Source: Labrenzia sp. PHM005 (GTDB lineage Bacteria; Pseudomonadota; Alphaproteobacteria; Rhizobiales; Stappiaceae). Taken from it: 64,000 nucleotides of DNA. Numbering within the stretch: position 1 is the stretch's first letter; each line of letters begins with the position of its first letter. The translations under genes and the position numbers were made by a program. This document shows, one piece after another, positions 25,151-34,709 of the stretch. The stretch covers positions 1,476,001-1,540,000 of the forward strand of contig NZ_CP041191.1 in assembly GCF_006517275.1 (NCBI RefSeq). The letters run 5' to 3'. Below the pieces are notes generated by a model that was given only the letters and a program-made list of their open reading frames with translations, was not told the DNA's origin and did not search any database.

Positions 25151-25515
25151 GATTTTTGATCAGGGCGCCTCGGGCGCCCTGAGGTTGCTGACAAACCTTG
25201 GACATCGCAATCGTTATCCTCGGCCTAGTCCCGAGGACCCACGTTTTTCAACGTATGTTGGATGGCTGTGCTTGCCTCAGGTCTATCCGGCCGAGATTTG
25301 GACCGGCCATTTCTATCGAGCGCTGCTTTGTATACCCTTCTTCTTCGCAAGGGAGGGAGAGGATACGGAGTGTACAGCAGATCTCGTATTTCGATTTGCG
25401 GTGAGAAATTCTTCTTCTGAGAATTTAGCCCGCAGTCCAAGCAAGCCGAATGTATGCTGGAATGTAATCTCAGGTTGTGATAATTATTGTTTTTCGTTTC
25501 GGTGGTGGTGCCGCA
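25151..25515. repeat. Intergenic region with a REP-like palindromic element
   Basis: Beyond the hairpin at 25161, positions 25218-25236 hold CCTCGG...CCGAGG inverted arms. This is the CCTCGGxxxxxxCCCGAGG pattern that recurs as a dispersed intergenic repeat in many alphaproteobacteria, where it gives false reading frames with LGLVPRTH. The identification as a dispersed repeat is from memory of such sequences; only one copy is seen in this window. No gene is supported between the DUF4399 protein and the serine hydrolase. Confidence 0.45.
25161..25181 (+). terminator. GC-rich hairpin after the DUF4399 gene
   Basis: Perfect 9-bp stem CAGGGCGCC / GGCGCCCTG with TCG loop, 10 nt after the stop. No T run follows, so termination is uncertain. 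Confidence 0.45.
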
Positions 25516-26730
25516 ATGACATCGGCGTTCTTTCGTGTATGGACGACCTTCCTGTCTGCGATAGTCCTGGCAGGGGTGACATGGCATGCAGCTATTGCCG
25601 GACCTGCTCCGCGTCTTTGCGAGCCGCAGGGGACAACCCAAGACCGGCCGGATGATGTTCCGATCCGTATTCATGCATTGGACGAATCGCCGGATCAACT
25701 CGATGATGGTTTGCCAGTGTCGACCTTGGCCGCGGAAGGTTTTTCTATTGCGCCTATCAAGGAAATGGTTGCGGATCTCCAAAACGGGACTTACCGCAAC
25801 GTTGATGGGGTCCTGATTGCCCGGCATGGGAAGCTGGTGTTCGAAGGCTATTTCAACGGGTTTGACCGCAGTACCAAACACGAGACCCGATCCGCGTTCA
25901 AAAGCATCACGTCAACGCTGACAGGGATTGCGCTTGATCAGGAGCTGATATCAGGTGTCGATGTGCCGATATCCCGGTTTTTCCAGAAGAATTGGCCGGC
26001 GGCTTCCGGCGACCGTGAGCTGAAGGACGCGATCACACTCGCGGATATGCTGACGATGACACCCGGTTTCGATGCCGAGGAAGCTTTTGGTGCCGGCCCC
26101 TGGCGTGAGACCGCCATGTGGGCAGCGGAGGATTGGATCCGCTTCTCTCTGGATATTCCAATGGCGGATCAGCCGGGTCGGCAGTTTCGCTACAGTTCCG
26201 CGACGACCTTTCTGATTGGTGTTGCTGTGGCGCGGGCCGCGTCGCTGCCGCTGCCGGAGTTTGCGAAAGCAAATCTGTTCGAACCGTTGGGGATTTCCAA
26301 CTATTGCTGGACGCTCAGTCCAAAGGGGCATGCCATCGGTATGGGCAGTTTCTATATGCTGCCGAGGGACATGCTGAAGATCGGACAACTGTTTTTGGAT
26401 GGCGGATCCTGGAACGGCCGGCAGATCGTTTCAAAAGAATGGGTCGGCCAGGCAACTCAGCATCTTGTCGATGCGGTACCGCCGGGCACACAATCAGAAA
26501 AACCCGCGACTTCCGGATATGGCTATCAATGGTGGACCTACACCCCGCGGTCTTTCGAAGATCCGCGGGTTGCGTATTTTTTTGCTAGCGGCAATGGCGG
26601 GCAGGAGATTTTTGTGTTTCCGAAGCTTGACATGGTCGTTGTCTTCACAGGCAGCAACTACGACAGCCCGATTGCCCATAGGCAGCCAATTCAGATCTTG
26701 AACCGGTCGATTTTCTATTCGGTGCTTTAA
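25516..26730 (+). CDS. Exported class C beta-lactamase-like serine hydrolase
   Basis: 404 residues from the ATG at 25516. An N-terminal signal peptide (FFRVWTTFLSAIVLAGVTW then AAIAGPA) predicts export. The SxxK catalytic motif is Ser126-Ala-Phe-Lys129 in RSAFKSITS. A YSS tyrosine motif follows in QFRYSSATTF, and a C-terminal GNGGQEIFVFP stands where beta-lactamases have KTG. This pattern is typical of the AmpC/penicillin-binding-protein-like esterase group rather than a true lactamase. Its natural substrate is unknown. It is a single gene with a small hydrophobic N-terminal reading-frame extension (25477) that is not supported. Confidence 0.87.
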   Translation: MTSAFFRVWTTFLSAIVLAGVTWHAAIAGPAPRLCEPQGTTQDRPDDVPIRIHALDESPDQLDDGLPVSTLAAEGFSIAPIKEMVADLQNGTYRNVDGVLIARHGKLVFEGYFNGFDRSTKHETRSAFKSITSTLTGIALDQELISGVDVPISRFFQKNWPAASGDRELKDAITLADMLTMTPGFDAEEAFGAGPWRETAMWAAEDWIRFSLDIPMADQPGRQFRYSSATTFLIGVAVARAASLPLPEFAKANLFEPLGISNYCWTLSPKGHAIGMGSFYMLPRDMLKIGQLFLDGGSWNGRQIVSKEWVGQATQHLVDAVPPGTQSEKPATSGYGYQWWTYTPRSFEDPRVAYFFASGNGGQEIFVFPKLDMVVVFTGSNYDSPIAHRQPIQILNRSIFYSVL

Positions 26731-26840
26731 AAAACAGCGTCTTGCTCAGCCGCTGGAGTTATTGCTGATAGTATGAGGATCCCGGCTCTCAAACATCGAG
26801 CTGTCTGATGGCCGGGACTTCGTCGGTTCTGTGAGACCGC

Positions 26841-28529
26841 TTAGGCGTTGCCGCGGGTTTCCAGCAGACGGCGCGCGATAACCTGGGCCTGGATTTCCGC
26901 TGCACCCTCAAAGATGTTCAAAATACGGGCATCGCACAGGACGCGGGAAATAGCGTATTCCAGCGCAAAGCCATTGCCGCCATGGATCTGCAACGCGTTG
27001 TCTGCCGCCGCCCATGCGACACGAGCGCCGAGAAGCTTGGCCATGCCGGCTTCCAGATCGCAGCGTTTGCCGGAGTCTTTTTGCCAGGACGAGAAATAGG
27101 TGAGCTGACGTGCGATCATCAGTTCGGCGGTCATGAGGGCCAGCTTGTCCGACACGCGCGGGAAGTTGATCAGAGCTTTGCCAAATTGAATGCGCTCTTC
27201 AGCGTAGCGCAGACCCAGATCAAGCGCGGCCTGGGCGACACCAAGCGCGCGCGCCGCTGTCTGAATACGCGCGCCTTCAAACGTCTGCATTAATTGCTTG
27301 AAGCCTTCCCCCTCGACCTGGCCAAGCAGGTTATCGGACTTGACCTCAAATCCGTCGAAGGCAATCTCGTATTCCTTCATGCCGCGGTACCCCAGCACCT
27401 CGATTTCACCGCCGCTCATGCCCTCTGCCGGGAATGGATCTTCGTCGGACCCACGCGGCTTCTCGGCGATGAACATCGACAGGCCCTTGTATCCGGGTTC
27501 ATCCGGGTTGGTGCGGGCCAGCAAAGTCATGATGTCTGCGCGCACCGGATGGGTGATCCAGGTTTTGTTGCCGGAGATCTTCCAGGTATCGCCGTCCTTT
27601 ACCGCCCGGGTTTTCAAGGAGGCCAGATCGGAACCGGTGTTGGGTTCGGTAAAGACCGCAGTCGGCAGGATCTCACCAGATGCAATTTTCGGCAGCCAAT
27701 GCGCTTTTTGCTCATCGGTGCCACCGCACAAGATGAGTTCCGCGGCGATTTCCGACCGGGTGCCCAAAGATCCGACGCCAATGTAGGCGCGCGAAAGCTC
27801 TTCAGAGACCACGCACATGGATTCTTTTCCAAGACCTAGCCCGCCGTACTCTTCGGGGATGGTCAAGCCGAACACACCGAGTTCGGACATCTGCTCGACC
27901 ACGTCCATTGGAATGTAGTCGTTCTTCAAGTGCCACTCATGTGCATGGGGCGTCACATTGTCTTCAGCGAATTTCCGCATCTCGTCGCGGATTTGCTCAT
28001 AGGTTTCTTCCAGCCCGCAGTCGCCGAACGTTGAGTGGCCGGCCTGATGGCGGATCAGCTCGGTCAAACTTGCACGGATCTCTGTTGTGTTGCCGGCAGC
28101 AATCAGCTCATCCATATCTGCTGTACGATGGGATTGGGCTTCTTCATTTGAGATGCCCAAATCCGAAAGGCGGACGAACTCGCCTTGGTTCATCGGAATG
28201 CCGCCGAAAATCTGGGCCGTGTATTCGGCAAATCCGAGCCGGACAATCTTATCCTCCAGATCGCCATACCGGCCCTCGTCTTTCAGACGCTGGGCATAGG
28301 CATCAAGCTGACGCAGGGCTTCGACATAGGTTGCGAGCCAAGCCAGGCCGTGAGTTGCTCTTTGCTCTTCTTCCATCCGGCTTGACGAAATCCGGCCATC
28401 CACTGTCACCTGTTCACGCACACGCTGCGCTGCAAGATCAAGCAGGCGGTCAAGCTCGCCGACAACGGCGCTCGTGCGTTCAGAAAGGTTGGGCTGCGAC
28501 TCTGCAGCCGTCATGGCGGCGGTGGACAT
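26841..28529 (-). CDS. mcd: Methylsuccinyl-CoA dehydrogenase-like acyl-CoA dehydrogenase
   Basis: 562 residues from the ATG at 28529, which has GGAG 6 nt upstream; earlier ATGs (28547, 28535) are possible. About 150 N-terminal residues precede the acyl-CoA dehydrogenase fold, and the sequence there (THGLAWLATYVEALRQL) matches what I know of (2S)-methylsuccinyl-CoA dehydrogenase of the ethylmalonyl-CoA pathway. The FAD-binding and catalytic parts follow (GLTIPEEYGGLGLGKESM, TEPNTGSDLASLKTRA, and QIHGGNGFALEYAISRVL). It makes mesaconyl-CoA during acetyl-CoA assimilation. Other pathway genes are not in the window. Confidence 0.82.
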   Translation of the reverse strand: MSTAAMTAAESQPNLSERTSAVVGELDRLLDLAAQRVREQVTVDGRISSSRMEEEQRATHGLAWLATYVEALRQLDAYAQRLKDEGRYGDLEDKIVRLGFAEYTAQIFGGIPMNQGEFVRLSDLGISNEEAQSHRTADMDELIAAGNTTEIRASLTELIRHQAGHSTFGDCGLEETYEQIRDEMRKFAEDNVTPHAHEWHLKNDYIPMDVVEQMSELGVFGLTIPEEYGGLGLGKESMCVVSEELSRAYIGVGSLGTRSEIAAELILCGGTDEQKAHWLPKIASGEILPTAVFTEPNTGSDLASLKTRAVKDGDTWKISGNKTWITHPVRADIMTLLARTNPDEPGYKGLSMFIAEKPRGSDEDPFPAEGMSGGEIEVLGYRGMKEYEIAFDGFEVKSDNLLGQVEGEGFKQLMQTFEGARIQTAARALGVAQAALDLGLRYAEERIQFGKALINFPRVSDKLALMTAELMIARQLTYFSSWQKDSGKRCDLEAGMAKLLGARVAWAAADNALQIHGGNGFALEYAISRVLCDARILNIFEGAAEIQAQVIARRLLETRGNA

Positions 28530-28683
28530 AGGCATCTCCGTATTCATTTGTTGCGCGTGCGCGCTTTTTCTTGAAGCTATGTTGCGTTGCACACCGCCAT
28601 TTGTCGAGCCGGAAATTGTTCGCCTTTCGGAGGGGGCGCAATTGAAATGCGGATGACTTGACGGCAGCCGCGGTCCGGGCGAC

Positions 28684-29568
28684 ATGAAAAGCATGAAATT
28701 GCAACAACTAATCAAAGTCACCTATTCTGTCCTGAAGGATGCCATCGGCCACTTCTCACGCGATGACGGATTCGCGATGGCCAGCCATGTTGCCTTATCT
28801 GGACTGCTTGCAGTTTTTCCGCTCTTGATTTTCATTGCCTCGCTTGCCGCTTTTTTTGGAATGGAGGGGGCCGCCGATACAGTCTCTGAATTGGTATTCG
28901 AGGCCTGGCCGGAAACGGTCGCTGCTCCGGTCGTTCGGGAGATCGAAAACGTCCTGACCGTCCGTCGTAGTGATCTTTTGACCTTTGGTGCTGTGGCAGC
29001 ACTTTGGTTTGCATCCAATGGTGTTGAAGCGCTGAGAACAGCGCTCAACCGGGCTTATCGGCAAATGGAGAACCGATCCTTTTTGCTTTTACGTCTGCAG
29101 TCGCTGGCGCTCGTCCTACTTGGAGCGGCCATTCTGCTGGCCTATACGTTTTTAGTGGTGTTGGCGCCGCTTGGTCTGGAAGCCTTGAAACAAGTCGTGC
29201 CGAAAGTGGAAGCGTTCCTGTTTTCGATCAACATTGCCCGCTACACGCTGGCGGGATCGCTTTTGATCCTCGGCTTGTTCATGACCCATTGGCTGTTGCC
29301 ATCTGGTAAGCGGTCGTTTGGGGACATCTGGCCAGGGGTGGTCGCCACGCTGGTGTTGTGGATCATTTCGGGCAGTGCCTTTGGCGCATATCTGGCCCGC
29401 TTTGCCAATTATGTTTCCACCTACGGCGGTCTGGCCGGGATTATGACAGCCCTGATATTTCTCTATATCTGCGCGCTGTTTTTTATTCTGGGCGCTGAGC
29501 TGAATGCGGCCATCGCCCGCCAGCGCTCCTATTGGGAGCGCCAGAAACAACGGCAGATAACGGGCTAA
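28684..29568 (+). CDS. YihY/BrkB-family inner membrane protein
   Basis: 294 residues with about six membrane segments (for example ALSGLLAVFPLLIFIASLAAFF, LLRLQSLALVLLGAAILLAY, LAGSLLILGLFMTHWLLP, and IMTALIFLYICALFFILGA). The family motif ASHVALSGLLAVFPLL near the N-terminus and YGGLAGIMTALIFLY near the C-terminus are diagnostic. BrkB/YihY proteins were once called ribonuclease BN; their real function is unsettled, perhaps transport. Divergent from mcd and overlapping the convergent EamA gene by 4 nt. Its two close in-frame starts (28684, 28693) are both possible. Confidence 0.9.
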   Translation: MKSMKLQQLIKVTYSVLKDAIGHFSRDDGFAMASHVALSGLLAVFPLLIFIASLAAFFGMEGAADTVSELVFEAWPETVAAPVVREIENVLTVRRSDLLTFGAVAALWFASNGVEALRTALNRAYRQMENRSFLLLRLQSLALVLLGAAILLAYTFLVVLAPLGLEALKQVVPKVEAFLFSINIARYTLAGSLLILGLFMTHWLLPSGKRSFGDIWPGVVATLVLWIISGSAFGAYLARFANYVSTYGGLAGIMTALIFLYICALFFILGAELNAAIARQRSYWERQKQRQITG

Positions 29569-30440
29569 GTCCGTTTAGGCGCATTGCGGATCATTAGAAC
29601 CGCGCCAACAACGAGGGCCATCCCGGCAATCTGAACCAGCGACAAGGTTTCGCCGAAGAGAAAGTAGCTCTCAATGGCTGTGGCAACAGGGACCAGATAA
29701 AACAGGCTGGCTACCTGAGAGACCGCACCCTGCCGGATCAGCAGCATCAATAGCAAGATGGCACCGATCGACAGCACCAGCACCAGCCAGGCGAGTGCGA
29801 AGATGAGTTCACCCGACCAGATGATTGTCCAACTCTCAAAAAAGCTGAGTGGTAAAGTGATTAACAAGGCACCGACATATTGCCAGAGTGTGGCGGCCAT
29901 GAGGTCGGTGTCCTGGACGAAGCGCTTTTGGTAGACAGTGCCGAGGCTGATCGCGATCACGGCGCAAAACAGTACTGTTACGGTGACCAGTGTAATTCCT
30001 GACCCGTCGAGATCGAATTTGGGGCCTAATACCAGGCCAAGGCCAGCCAATCCGATTGCCATGCTGATCCAGTGCTTGCGAGTGATAACTTCACCGAGCA
30101 TTCCAACAGCAAAGATCGCCGTTAGGACTGGTTGCAATCCAACAATGATGGCCGAGGCCCCTGCCGGCATGCCTTGTTTGATCGCCCAAAAGACCCCGCC
30201 AAGATAAATGCCGTGAACAAGAGCTCCCGTGACGATGCAGTGTCCAATTGCGCGGCCTGTATTGGGCCACGCTTTTACTAGAAAGAGGCCAAGGACAAAT
30301 AGGACCGGGAGCACCGCCGCGAATCGCACGGTGAGAAAAACCATTGGGTCGATATAGGGCGCCCCAAGTTTGGAGCCGATAAAACCGGTCGACCACAAGA
30401 GGACAAAGATCGCGGGCGCAAACTTGGCCAAATACGCCAT
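29565..30440 (-). CDS. EamA-family (DMT) transporter
   Basis: 291 residues with about ten hydrophobic helices in two EamA repeats. The first is AIFVLLWSTGFIGSKLGAP; the second begins around ALVVLVLSIGAILLLMLLI. Typical DMT features are the inverted repeats and a conserved SLFYLVPVATAIESYFLFGE. The family exports amino acids, nucleosides or other metabolites; the substrate is unknown. The ATG at 30440 has GGAGA 6 nt upstream. Interlocking inverted repeats lie 24 nt upstream of the start, suggesting regulation by an unlinked repressor or activator. Confidence 0.88.
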   Translation of the reverse strand: MAYLAKFAPAIFVLLWSTGFIGSKLGAPYIDPMVFLTVRFAAVLPVLFVLGLFLVKAWPNTGRAIGHCIVTGALVHGIYLGGVFWAIKQGMPAGASAIIVGLQPVLTAIFAVGMLGEVITRKHWISMAIGLAGLGLVLGPKFDLDGSGITLVTVTVLFCAVIAISLGTVYQKRFVQDTDLMAATLWQYVGALLITLPLSFFESWTIIWSGELIFALAWLVLVLSIGAILLLMLLIRQGAVSQVASLFYLVPVATAIESYFLFGETLSLVQIAGMALVVGAVLMIRNAPKRT

Positions 30441-30463
30441 ATATTCTCCAAAAGATTGTATAT

Positions 30464-30491
30464 GTGAAATTTCACTATGTGAGGTAGTGAA
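30464..30491. promoter_or_regulatory. Interlocked inverted repeats upstream of the EamA gene
   Basis: A 12-bp palindrome GTGAAATTTCAC (30464-30475) shares its right arm with a second repeat TTCACTA-N7-TAGTGAA (30471-30491). They lie just upstream of the transporter start, which suggests an operator with three half-sites. The regulator is not identifiable from the window. Confidence 0.5.
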
Positions 30492-30584
30492 AAATGGTGA
30501 GGAATTGGCAGTTTGGTTAACTGGAAATTGGCAATTTTAGCTAACCCTACGGCAATCGATCGCCTCCAAAAAGGAAATAAGCCA

Positions 30585-32591
30585 GTGGGAAATCGAGCGC
30601 AATCAACTTTTGGACTCTTGTCCAATCTCTCTGTCAAAGTGCGGGTTATGGCACTTAGTCTGATCACGGTGGTGGGCCTTCTTGTGATTGGCGGTGTCTA
30701 TTTCTGGAGCCAAGGTGAACTCAATACCGCGTTTACACGCATGAGCCAGAGTTCCGGATTGGCTGAGGATGTCGCTGCACTGTCCAAAACGGCTGGGTCT
30801 CTAGAGGTCATTCAGAACCGCTATCTGGCGACTCCATCGGCTACAGTATTTGAGAGTTTCTCCGCCGAGATGGCCAATGCCATGGAGAATGTAGCTAGTT
30901 TGGAAGCCAATCCGGCAGCGACAGCCTATTCAGCGGAAGTCGGTGATGTCAAAGACACACTTGAAAGTACCGGTGGTGCATTTGCTACGCTGAATGCGGT
31001 CCGCCAGCAAATTGGCTATACGAAAAATGATGGCTATCTGGCAAAACTCAACTCCCTGACCAAAGCTGTTAAAGACCGCCTGTTTGAAGAGATGAAGTTT
31101 GGTGGTGGGCCAGACTTTGAAAAACTCGCTCGCGCGATCCTGGCGGTTCAGCTGGCCGAGAAGGAGTTCACTCTCAACAGTACGCCGGAAGCGATCGGTG
31201 GGTTCGATGAGCAGTTCGCTGCTTTCGAAAAGCTTTTGAAGAAGGTGTACATCTCCGACACGATCAAGAAGGAATTGGCGGACAATATGGCCGCTTACCG
31301 GGAGACCTTCACGCTGTATACAGCGGCAAATTCGGAGGAAACCAAGAGTGTCGCGCTGTTGGAAGACCTGTTTCAGCTCGTCCCGCCGCACATCGAATCT
31401 CTGAATTCAGCTGCTAAGGATCTGCAAACCCAGGCTGCCGCACAACTTGATACCGCACGGTCGATTGCGACATTCGCAATTGGTGGAACTATTTTAGGTT
31501 TGCTGCTGTTGCTTCCAGCGATCGCCTTTGTCGTTGGCCAGTCTGTGGCCCGGCCGCTAGCGCATTTGCAGAAAGCAATGGAAGCCCTTGCGGGTGGCCA
31601 AACCGACATCGCTTTGCCAGAAGCAGAGGGCAAAACCGAGCTCGCGGCGATCAGCCGGACAGTTCAAGTTTTCCGCGACAACGCGGTCGAACGCGCCGAA
31701 CTTGCAGCGGCACAAGAGCAGGAAAACAGAGCGCGCGAAGAACGGGTCGCCCGCCTCGAAAACATTATTGGGCGGTTTGAAGGGACGGTCACCGAGGCGC
31801 TTGGAAGCCTTGATAATGCCAACGGCGAATTGCGCCAGACATCCAAGTCTATGGAACAGGCGGCCGATGATGTTGCCGGCCAGTCGGGAGGTGCGGCAGA
31901 CGCTGTTCGAACCGCCGCTGAAAATGTAACGTCCGCGGCTCAATCTGCTGACGAACTGGCAGCCTCGATCGCAGAAATCTCCGGTCAGGCAACCAAGTCG
32001 ACAGAAGTTGCGCAGCAAGCTGTCTTGAGTGCATCCTCAACGGTTTCAACAATGCAGGAGCTGTCCAGCGCTGCAGAGCGGATTGGCGAAGTAATGAACC
32101 TGATCCGAGATATAGCCAATCAGACCAACCTTTTGGCTTTGAACGCCACCATTGAGGCAGCCCGGGCCGGAGAGGCCGGCAAGGGCTTTGCAGTTGTTGC
32201 GGCGGAGGTCAAACAGCTGGCGGATCAAACATCCAAAGCAACGGAAGAAATTGCTGTCCAGATCGAAGCGATCCAGGGGTCTTCCGGCCAAGCCGTTCAG
32301 GCGATCGAGGATGTCAGCACGATCATCTCCGATATGGAAAACCTGGCATCTTCCGTCGCAGACGCAGTGCAACAGCAGGACCAGGCGGTGCGGATGATTT
32401 CCGACAACGTCACCAGCGCGTCGCAGCGTTCGGATGAAGCGGCAGACCGCATGACGACTGTTGGTTCAGCTGCCGAACTTGCCCGCACCAATGGTGCAGA
32501 GGTCGATCAGCTGGCGCAATCTCTGTCGCAGCAGGGCGGGCTGATCCGGCAGGAAATCGCGACCTTCTTGCAAGGCGTGCGCAGCGCGTAA
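30585..32591 (+). CDS. Methyl-accepting chemotaxis protein
   Basis: 668 residues from a GTG at 30585 behind AAGGA; a TTG at 30513 would add 24 residues without a ribosome site. Layout: membrane helix at about 22-44 ([19 protein letters not shown]), a periplasmic helical sensor of about 240 residues, second helix near 290-315, HAMP domain, then the signalling domain with the hairpin tip ([20 protein letters not shown], then [14 protein letters not shown]). Methylation helices flank the tip. The sensor looks like an all-helical HBM/4HB-type domain; its ligand is unknown. It is monocistronic and closed by an imperfect terminator. Confidence 0.92.
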   Translation: MGNRAQSTFGLLSNLSVKVRVMALSLITVVGLLVIGGVYFWSQGELNTAFTRMSQSSGLAEDVAALSKTAGSLEVIQNRYLATPSATVFESFSAEMANAMENVASLEANPAATAYSAEVGDVKDTLESTGGAFATLNAVRQQIGYTKNDGYLAKLNSLTKAVKDRLFEEMKFGGGPDFEKLARAILAVQLAEKEFTLNSTPEAIGGFDEQFAAFEKLLKKVYISDTIKKELADNMAAYRETFTLYTAANSEETKSVALLEDLFQLVPPHIESLNSAAKDLQTQAAAQLDTARSIATFAIGGTILGLLLLLPAIAFVVGQSVARPLAHLQKAMEALAGGQTDIALPEAEGKTELAAISRTVQVFRDNAVERAELAAAQEQENRAREERVARLENIIGRFEGTVTEALGSLDNANGELRQTSKSMEQAADDVAGQSGGAADAVRTAAENVTSAAQSADELAASIAEISGQATKSTEVAQQAVLSASSTVSTMQELSSAAERIGEVMNLIRDIANQTNLLALNATIEAARAGEAGKGFAVVAAEVKQLADQTSKATEEIAVQIEAIQGSSGQAVQAIEDVSTIISDMENLASSVADAVQQQDQAVRMISDNVTSASQRSDEAADRMTTVGSAAELARTNGAEVDQLAQSLSQQGGLIRQEIATFLQGVRSA

Positions 32592-32616
32592 GGCACCGCT
32601 ACAAAGACCGCTTTTG

Positions 32617-32665
32617 GCTGTCCGTCCACCAGGACGTTTAACCTGGCTGGCGGGCAGCTTTTCTT
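32617..32665 (+). terminator. Terminator after the chemoreceptor gene
   Basis: A long imperfect stem (32617-32633 with 32642-32658: 13 of 17 base pairs plus two possible G-U pairs) is followed by TTTTCTT. It lies 25 nt after the stop. Confidence 0.65.
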
Positions 32666-32708
32666 CGTGCTAGGGACGTTCCGGTGGTCTTGAGGAAGGC
32701 GGAACGGA

Positions 32709-33893
32709 ATGCAGGAAGAAATCGTTATTGTCGGTGCTGGCCAAGCCGGTGCGCAGGTCGCTCAATCCCTTCGCCAGGGCGGATTTGAAGGTCCGTTGCG
32801 GCTGATCGGAGACGAGCCGCACCCGCCTTACCAACGGCCGCCACTTTCAAAGAAGTTCCTTGCTGGTGAAGTTGGATCTGAGGGGCTTTGGTTGCGCCCT
32901 CCGGCATTTTATTCCATCAACAACATCGATCACATTCCAAGCACCCTTGTGACGGGCATTGATCGCATGGCCAAGCGGCTGGTGCTCGAGAATGGCGATA
33001 CTCTGTCTTATGGAAAGCTTGTGCTGGCCACGGGCACCAAATCACGGCTGTTGCCGCTGACCGGCGCAAATAAGGCTGGTGTGGTTACTCTGCGCTCCAT
33101 CGCTGATGTCGACGCAATTCGCGAGCGGCTCTCCAAGGCCAAGCACCTTGTTATCATTGGGGCTGGCTACATTGGCCTTGAAGTGGCTGCGGTCGCACAA
33201 GGAATGGGCAAAGACGTTTCCGTTGTCGAAGCTCAAGACCGCCCAATGAAACGTGTCGTCAGCAAAACGGTGTCGGATTATTTTGCAAAACTTCATGCAG
33301 ATGAGGGCGTTAAGCTGCTCCTGGAAACAGGCATTGATGCGATCGAAGGTGAGGAGAAGGTCGAAGCCGTGCGTTTGAGCACAGGTGATAGCCTGCCGGC
33401 AGATCTGGTTCTGGTCGCTGTTGGGGCTGAGCCAAACGATCAGCTAGCTGCTGACGCCGGACTTGATACCGACAATGGCATTCTTGTTGATGGGGCAGCT
33501 CAGACCAGCGATGCCAACATTTATGCGGTCGGTGACTGCACCCGTTTTTATTCCGGCCGATATACCCGCTCGGTACGGATGGAGAGTGTTCAAAACGCGA
33601 TCGATCAAGCCAAAGCCGCGGCGCAGGCGTTGCTGGGCGGGGAAGTGGACTATGATCCGCTGCCGTGGTTCTGGTCGGACCAATATGACATCAAGTTGCA
33701 GATTGCCGGGCTATCAGAGGGGTACGACGACACGGTTGTCGTTGGAGAGCCGGCAGCGAATAAATTCTACGTTGCTTACCTCAAAGACGGCACTCTCATC
33801 GCGGTCGACAGCATCAATTCGCCCCGGTCACATATGATGGCCCGCCGGGTCATCGGAGAACCCTGGCGGGATGATCTATTGCCCGACGCCTAA
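32709..33893 (+). CDS. FAD/NAD(P)-dependent ferredoxin reductase-type oxidoreductase
   Basis: 394 residues. Two Rossmann dinucleotide motifs are visible: FAD at IVIVGAGQAGAQVAQSLRQ (5-23) and NAD(P)H at HLVIIGAGYIGLEVAAVAQ (about 147-165). The second FAD contact is NIYAVGDCTRF, and a reductase C-terminal domain follows. The PPYQRPPLSKKFL segment is characteristic of rhodocoxin/putidaredoxin reductase-like proteins that pass electrons from NAD(P)H to a [2Fe-2S] ferredoxin for a P450 or dioxygenase. No ferredoxin or oxygenase gene lies nearby, so its partner must be encoded elsewhere. Confidence 0.92.
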   Translation: MQEEIVIVGAGQAGAQVAQSLRQGGFEGPLRLIGDEPHPPYQRPPLSKKFLAGEVGSEGLWLRPPAFYSINNIDHIPSTLVTGIDRMAKRLVLENGDTLSYGKLVLATGTKSRLLPLTGANKAGVVTLRSIADVDAIRERLSKAKHLVIIGAGYIGLEVAAVAQGMGKDVSVVEAQDRPMKRVVSKTVSDYFAKLHADEGVKLLLETGIDAIEGEEKVEAVRLSTGDSLPADLVLVAVGAEPNDQLAADAGLDTDNGILVDGAAQTSDANIYAVGDCTRFYSGRYTRSVRMESVQNAIDQAKAAAQALLGGEVDYDPLPWFWSDQYDIKLQIAGLSEGYDDTVVVGEPAANKFYVAYLKDGTLIAVDSINSPRSHMMARRVIGEPWRDDLLPDA

Positions 33894-33911
33894 AACCGGT
33901 TAGCCCTGTCC

Positions 33912-34709
33912 CTAGTCGGCAGCCGTGTTCTGCAAAATGAGCCGTGTGGTTTCTTTTGGAATTTCCAAATGAACCATATGGCCGACGCGCTCAAAAATAT
34001 GCGTTGCTACGATCCCGGGAAGCTTATGGGCTTGCCGGGTCGGCAGTACGCGGTCCTGTGTTCCCCAAAGAACTTTGATGGGCATCGGTAGGGCGGCCAT
34101 ATCGTCCCGTGGCAAAGTCTTTTGCACGGATCCGTCGATGATCTCATCTGCAATGGCTTCTAGCGTGGCCGCGCCGCCTGGTCGGGCCCGGCTTTCGGCG
34201 GCGGTTTTCGCCAAGAATTTCGGAAGTTTGAATTCCCAGCCAAAAAACTGTTCGAGCAACACTTCCATTTCTGCTGCTTCCGAGGCGACCGCATACCGGC
34301 GCAGCAGCCGGTGATTGATTTCCGGGCCAAAGCCGCCCGGGGCCAGCAGTGTTAGGCTGGCGACCAGCTCTGGCGCGCGCAGGGCGACCAATGCGGCGAT
34401 AGCGCCGCCCATGGAATGGCCGACCAGATGGACCCGCTTAAGATCGAGCGCTTCCATCGACTGGCTGACGGCCTTGGCTGAGATGCCCGCATGCCCGACC
34501 TTGGGCCAGTCAAGCGCTTCGCCATGCCCGGGAAGGTCAAAGGCCAAGGATCGTTTCTTAGGCGCTAGGGCCGTCTGAATGTTTTGCCAGGTTTGTCGGT
34601 CACCGCCGAACCCATGCAATAAGATGATCGGTGCGCCGTCTTCCCCGTTTTCTGCAGCTTGTTCACGGAAAGGCAAATGTGGGCGTGGGTTGGGGCGAAG
34701 ATCGGTCAT
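33912..34709 (-). CDS. Alpha/beta-fold hydrolase coupled to a nucleotide cyclase
   Basis: 265 residues. Hydrolase motifs are ILLHGFGGDRQTWQNI (29-44), the nucleophile elbow GHSMGG (near 97-102), and FERVGHMVHLE with the catalytic His. It resembles the esterase/acyltransferase-like hydrolases found as the C-terminal part of acetoin dehydrogenase E2 (AcoC), but lacks any lipoyl domain. Its ATG overlaps the end of the class III cyclase by 4 nt, so the pair is co-translated. The substrate is unknown, and the link to cyclic nucleotide signalling rests on operon structure alone. Confidence 0.85.
   Translation of the reverse strand: MTDLRPNPRPHLPFREQAAENGEDGAPIILLHGFGGDRQTWQNIQTALAPKKRSLAFDLPGHGEALDWPKVGHAGISAKAVSQSMEALDLKRVHLVGHSMGGAIAALVALRAPELVASLTLLAPGGFGPEINHRLLRRYAVASEAAEMEVLLEQFFGWEFKLPKFLAKTAAESRARPGGAATLEAIADEIIDGSVQKTLPRDDMAALPMPIKVLWGTQDRVLPTRQAHKLPGIVATHIFERVGHMVHLEIPKETTRLILQNTAAD

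Noticed and set aside
25143..25655. Open frames through the DUF4399-hydrolase gap
   Set aside because: They arise from the REP-like sequence and overlap the signal peptide of the serine hydrolase in another frame.
26778..26818. Terminator after the serine hydrolase or mcd
   Set aside because: The stem is loose with a long loop and no T run follows on either strand.
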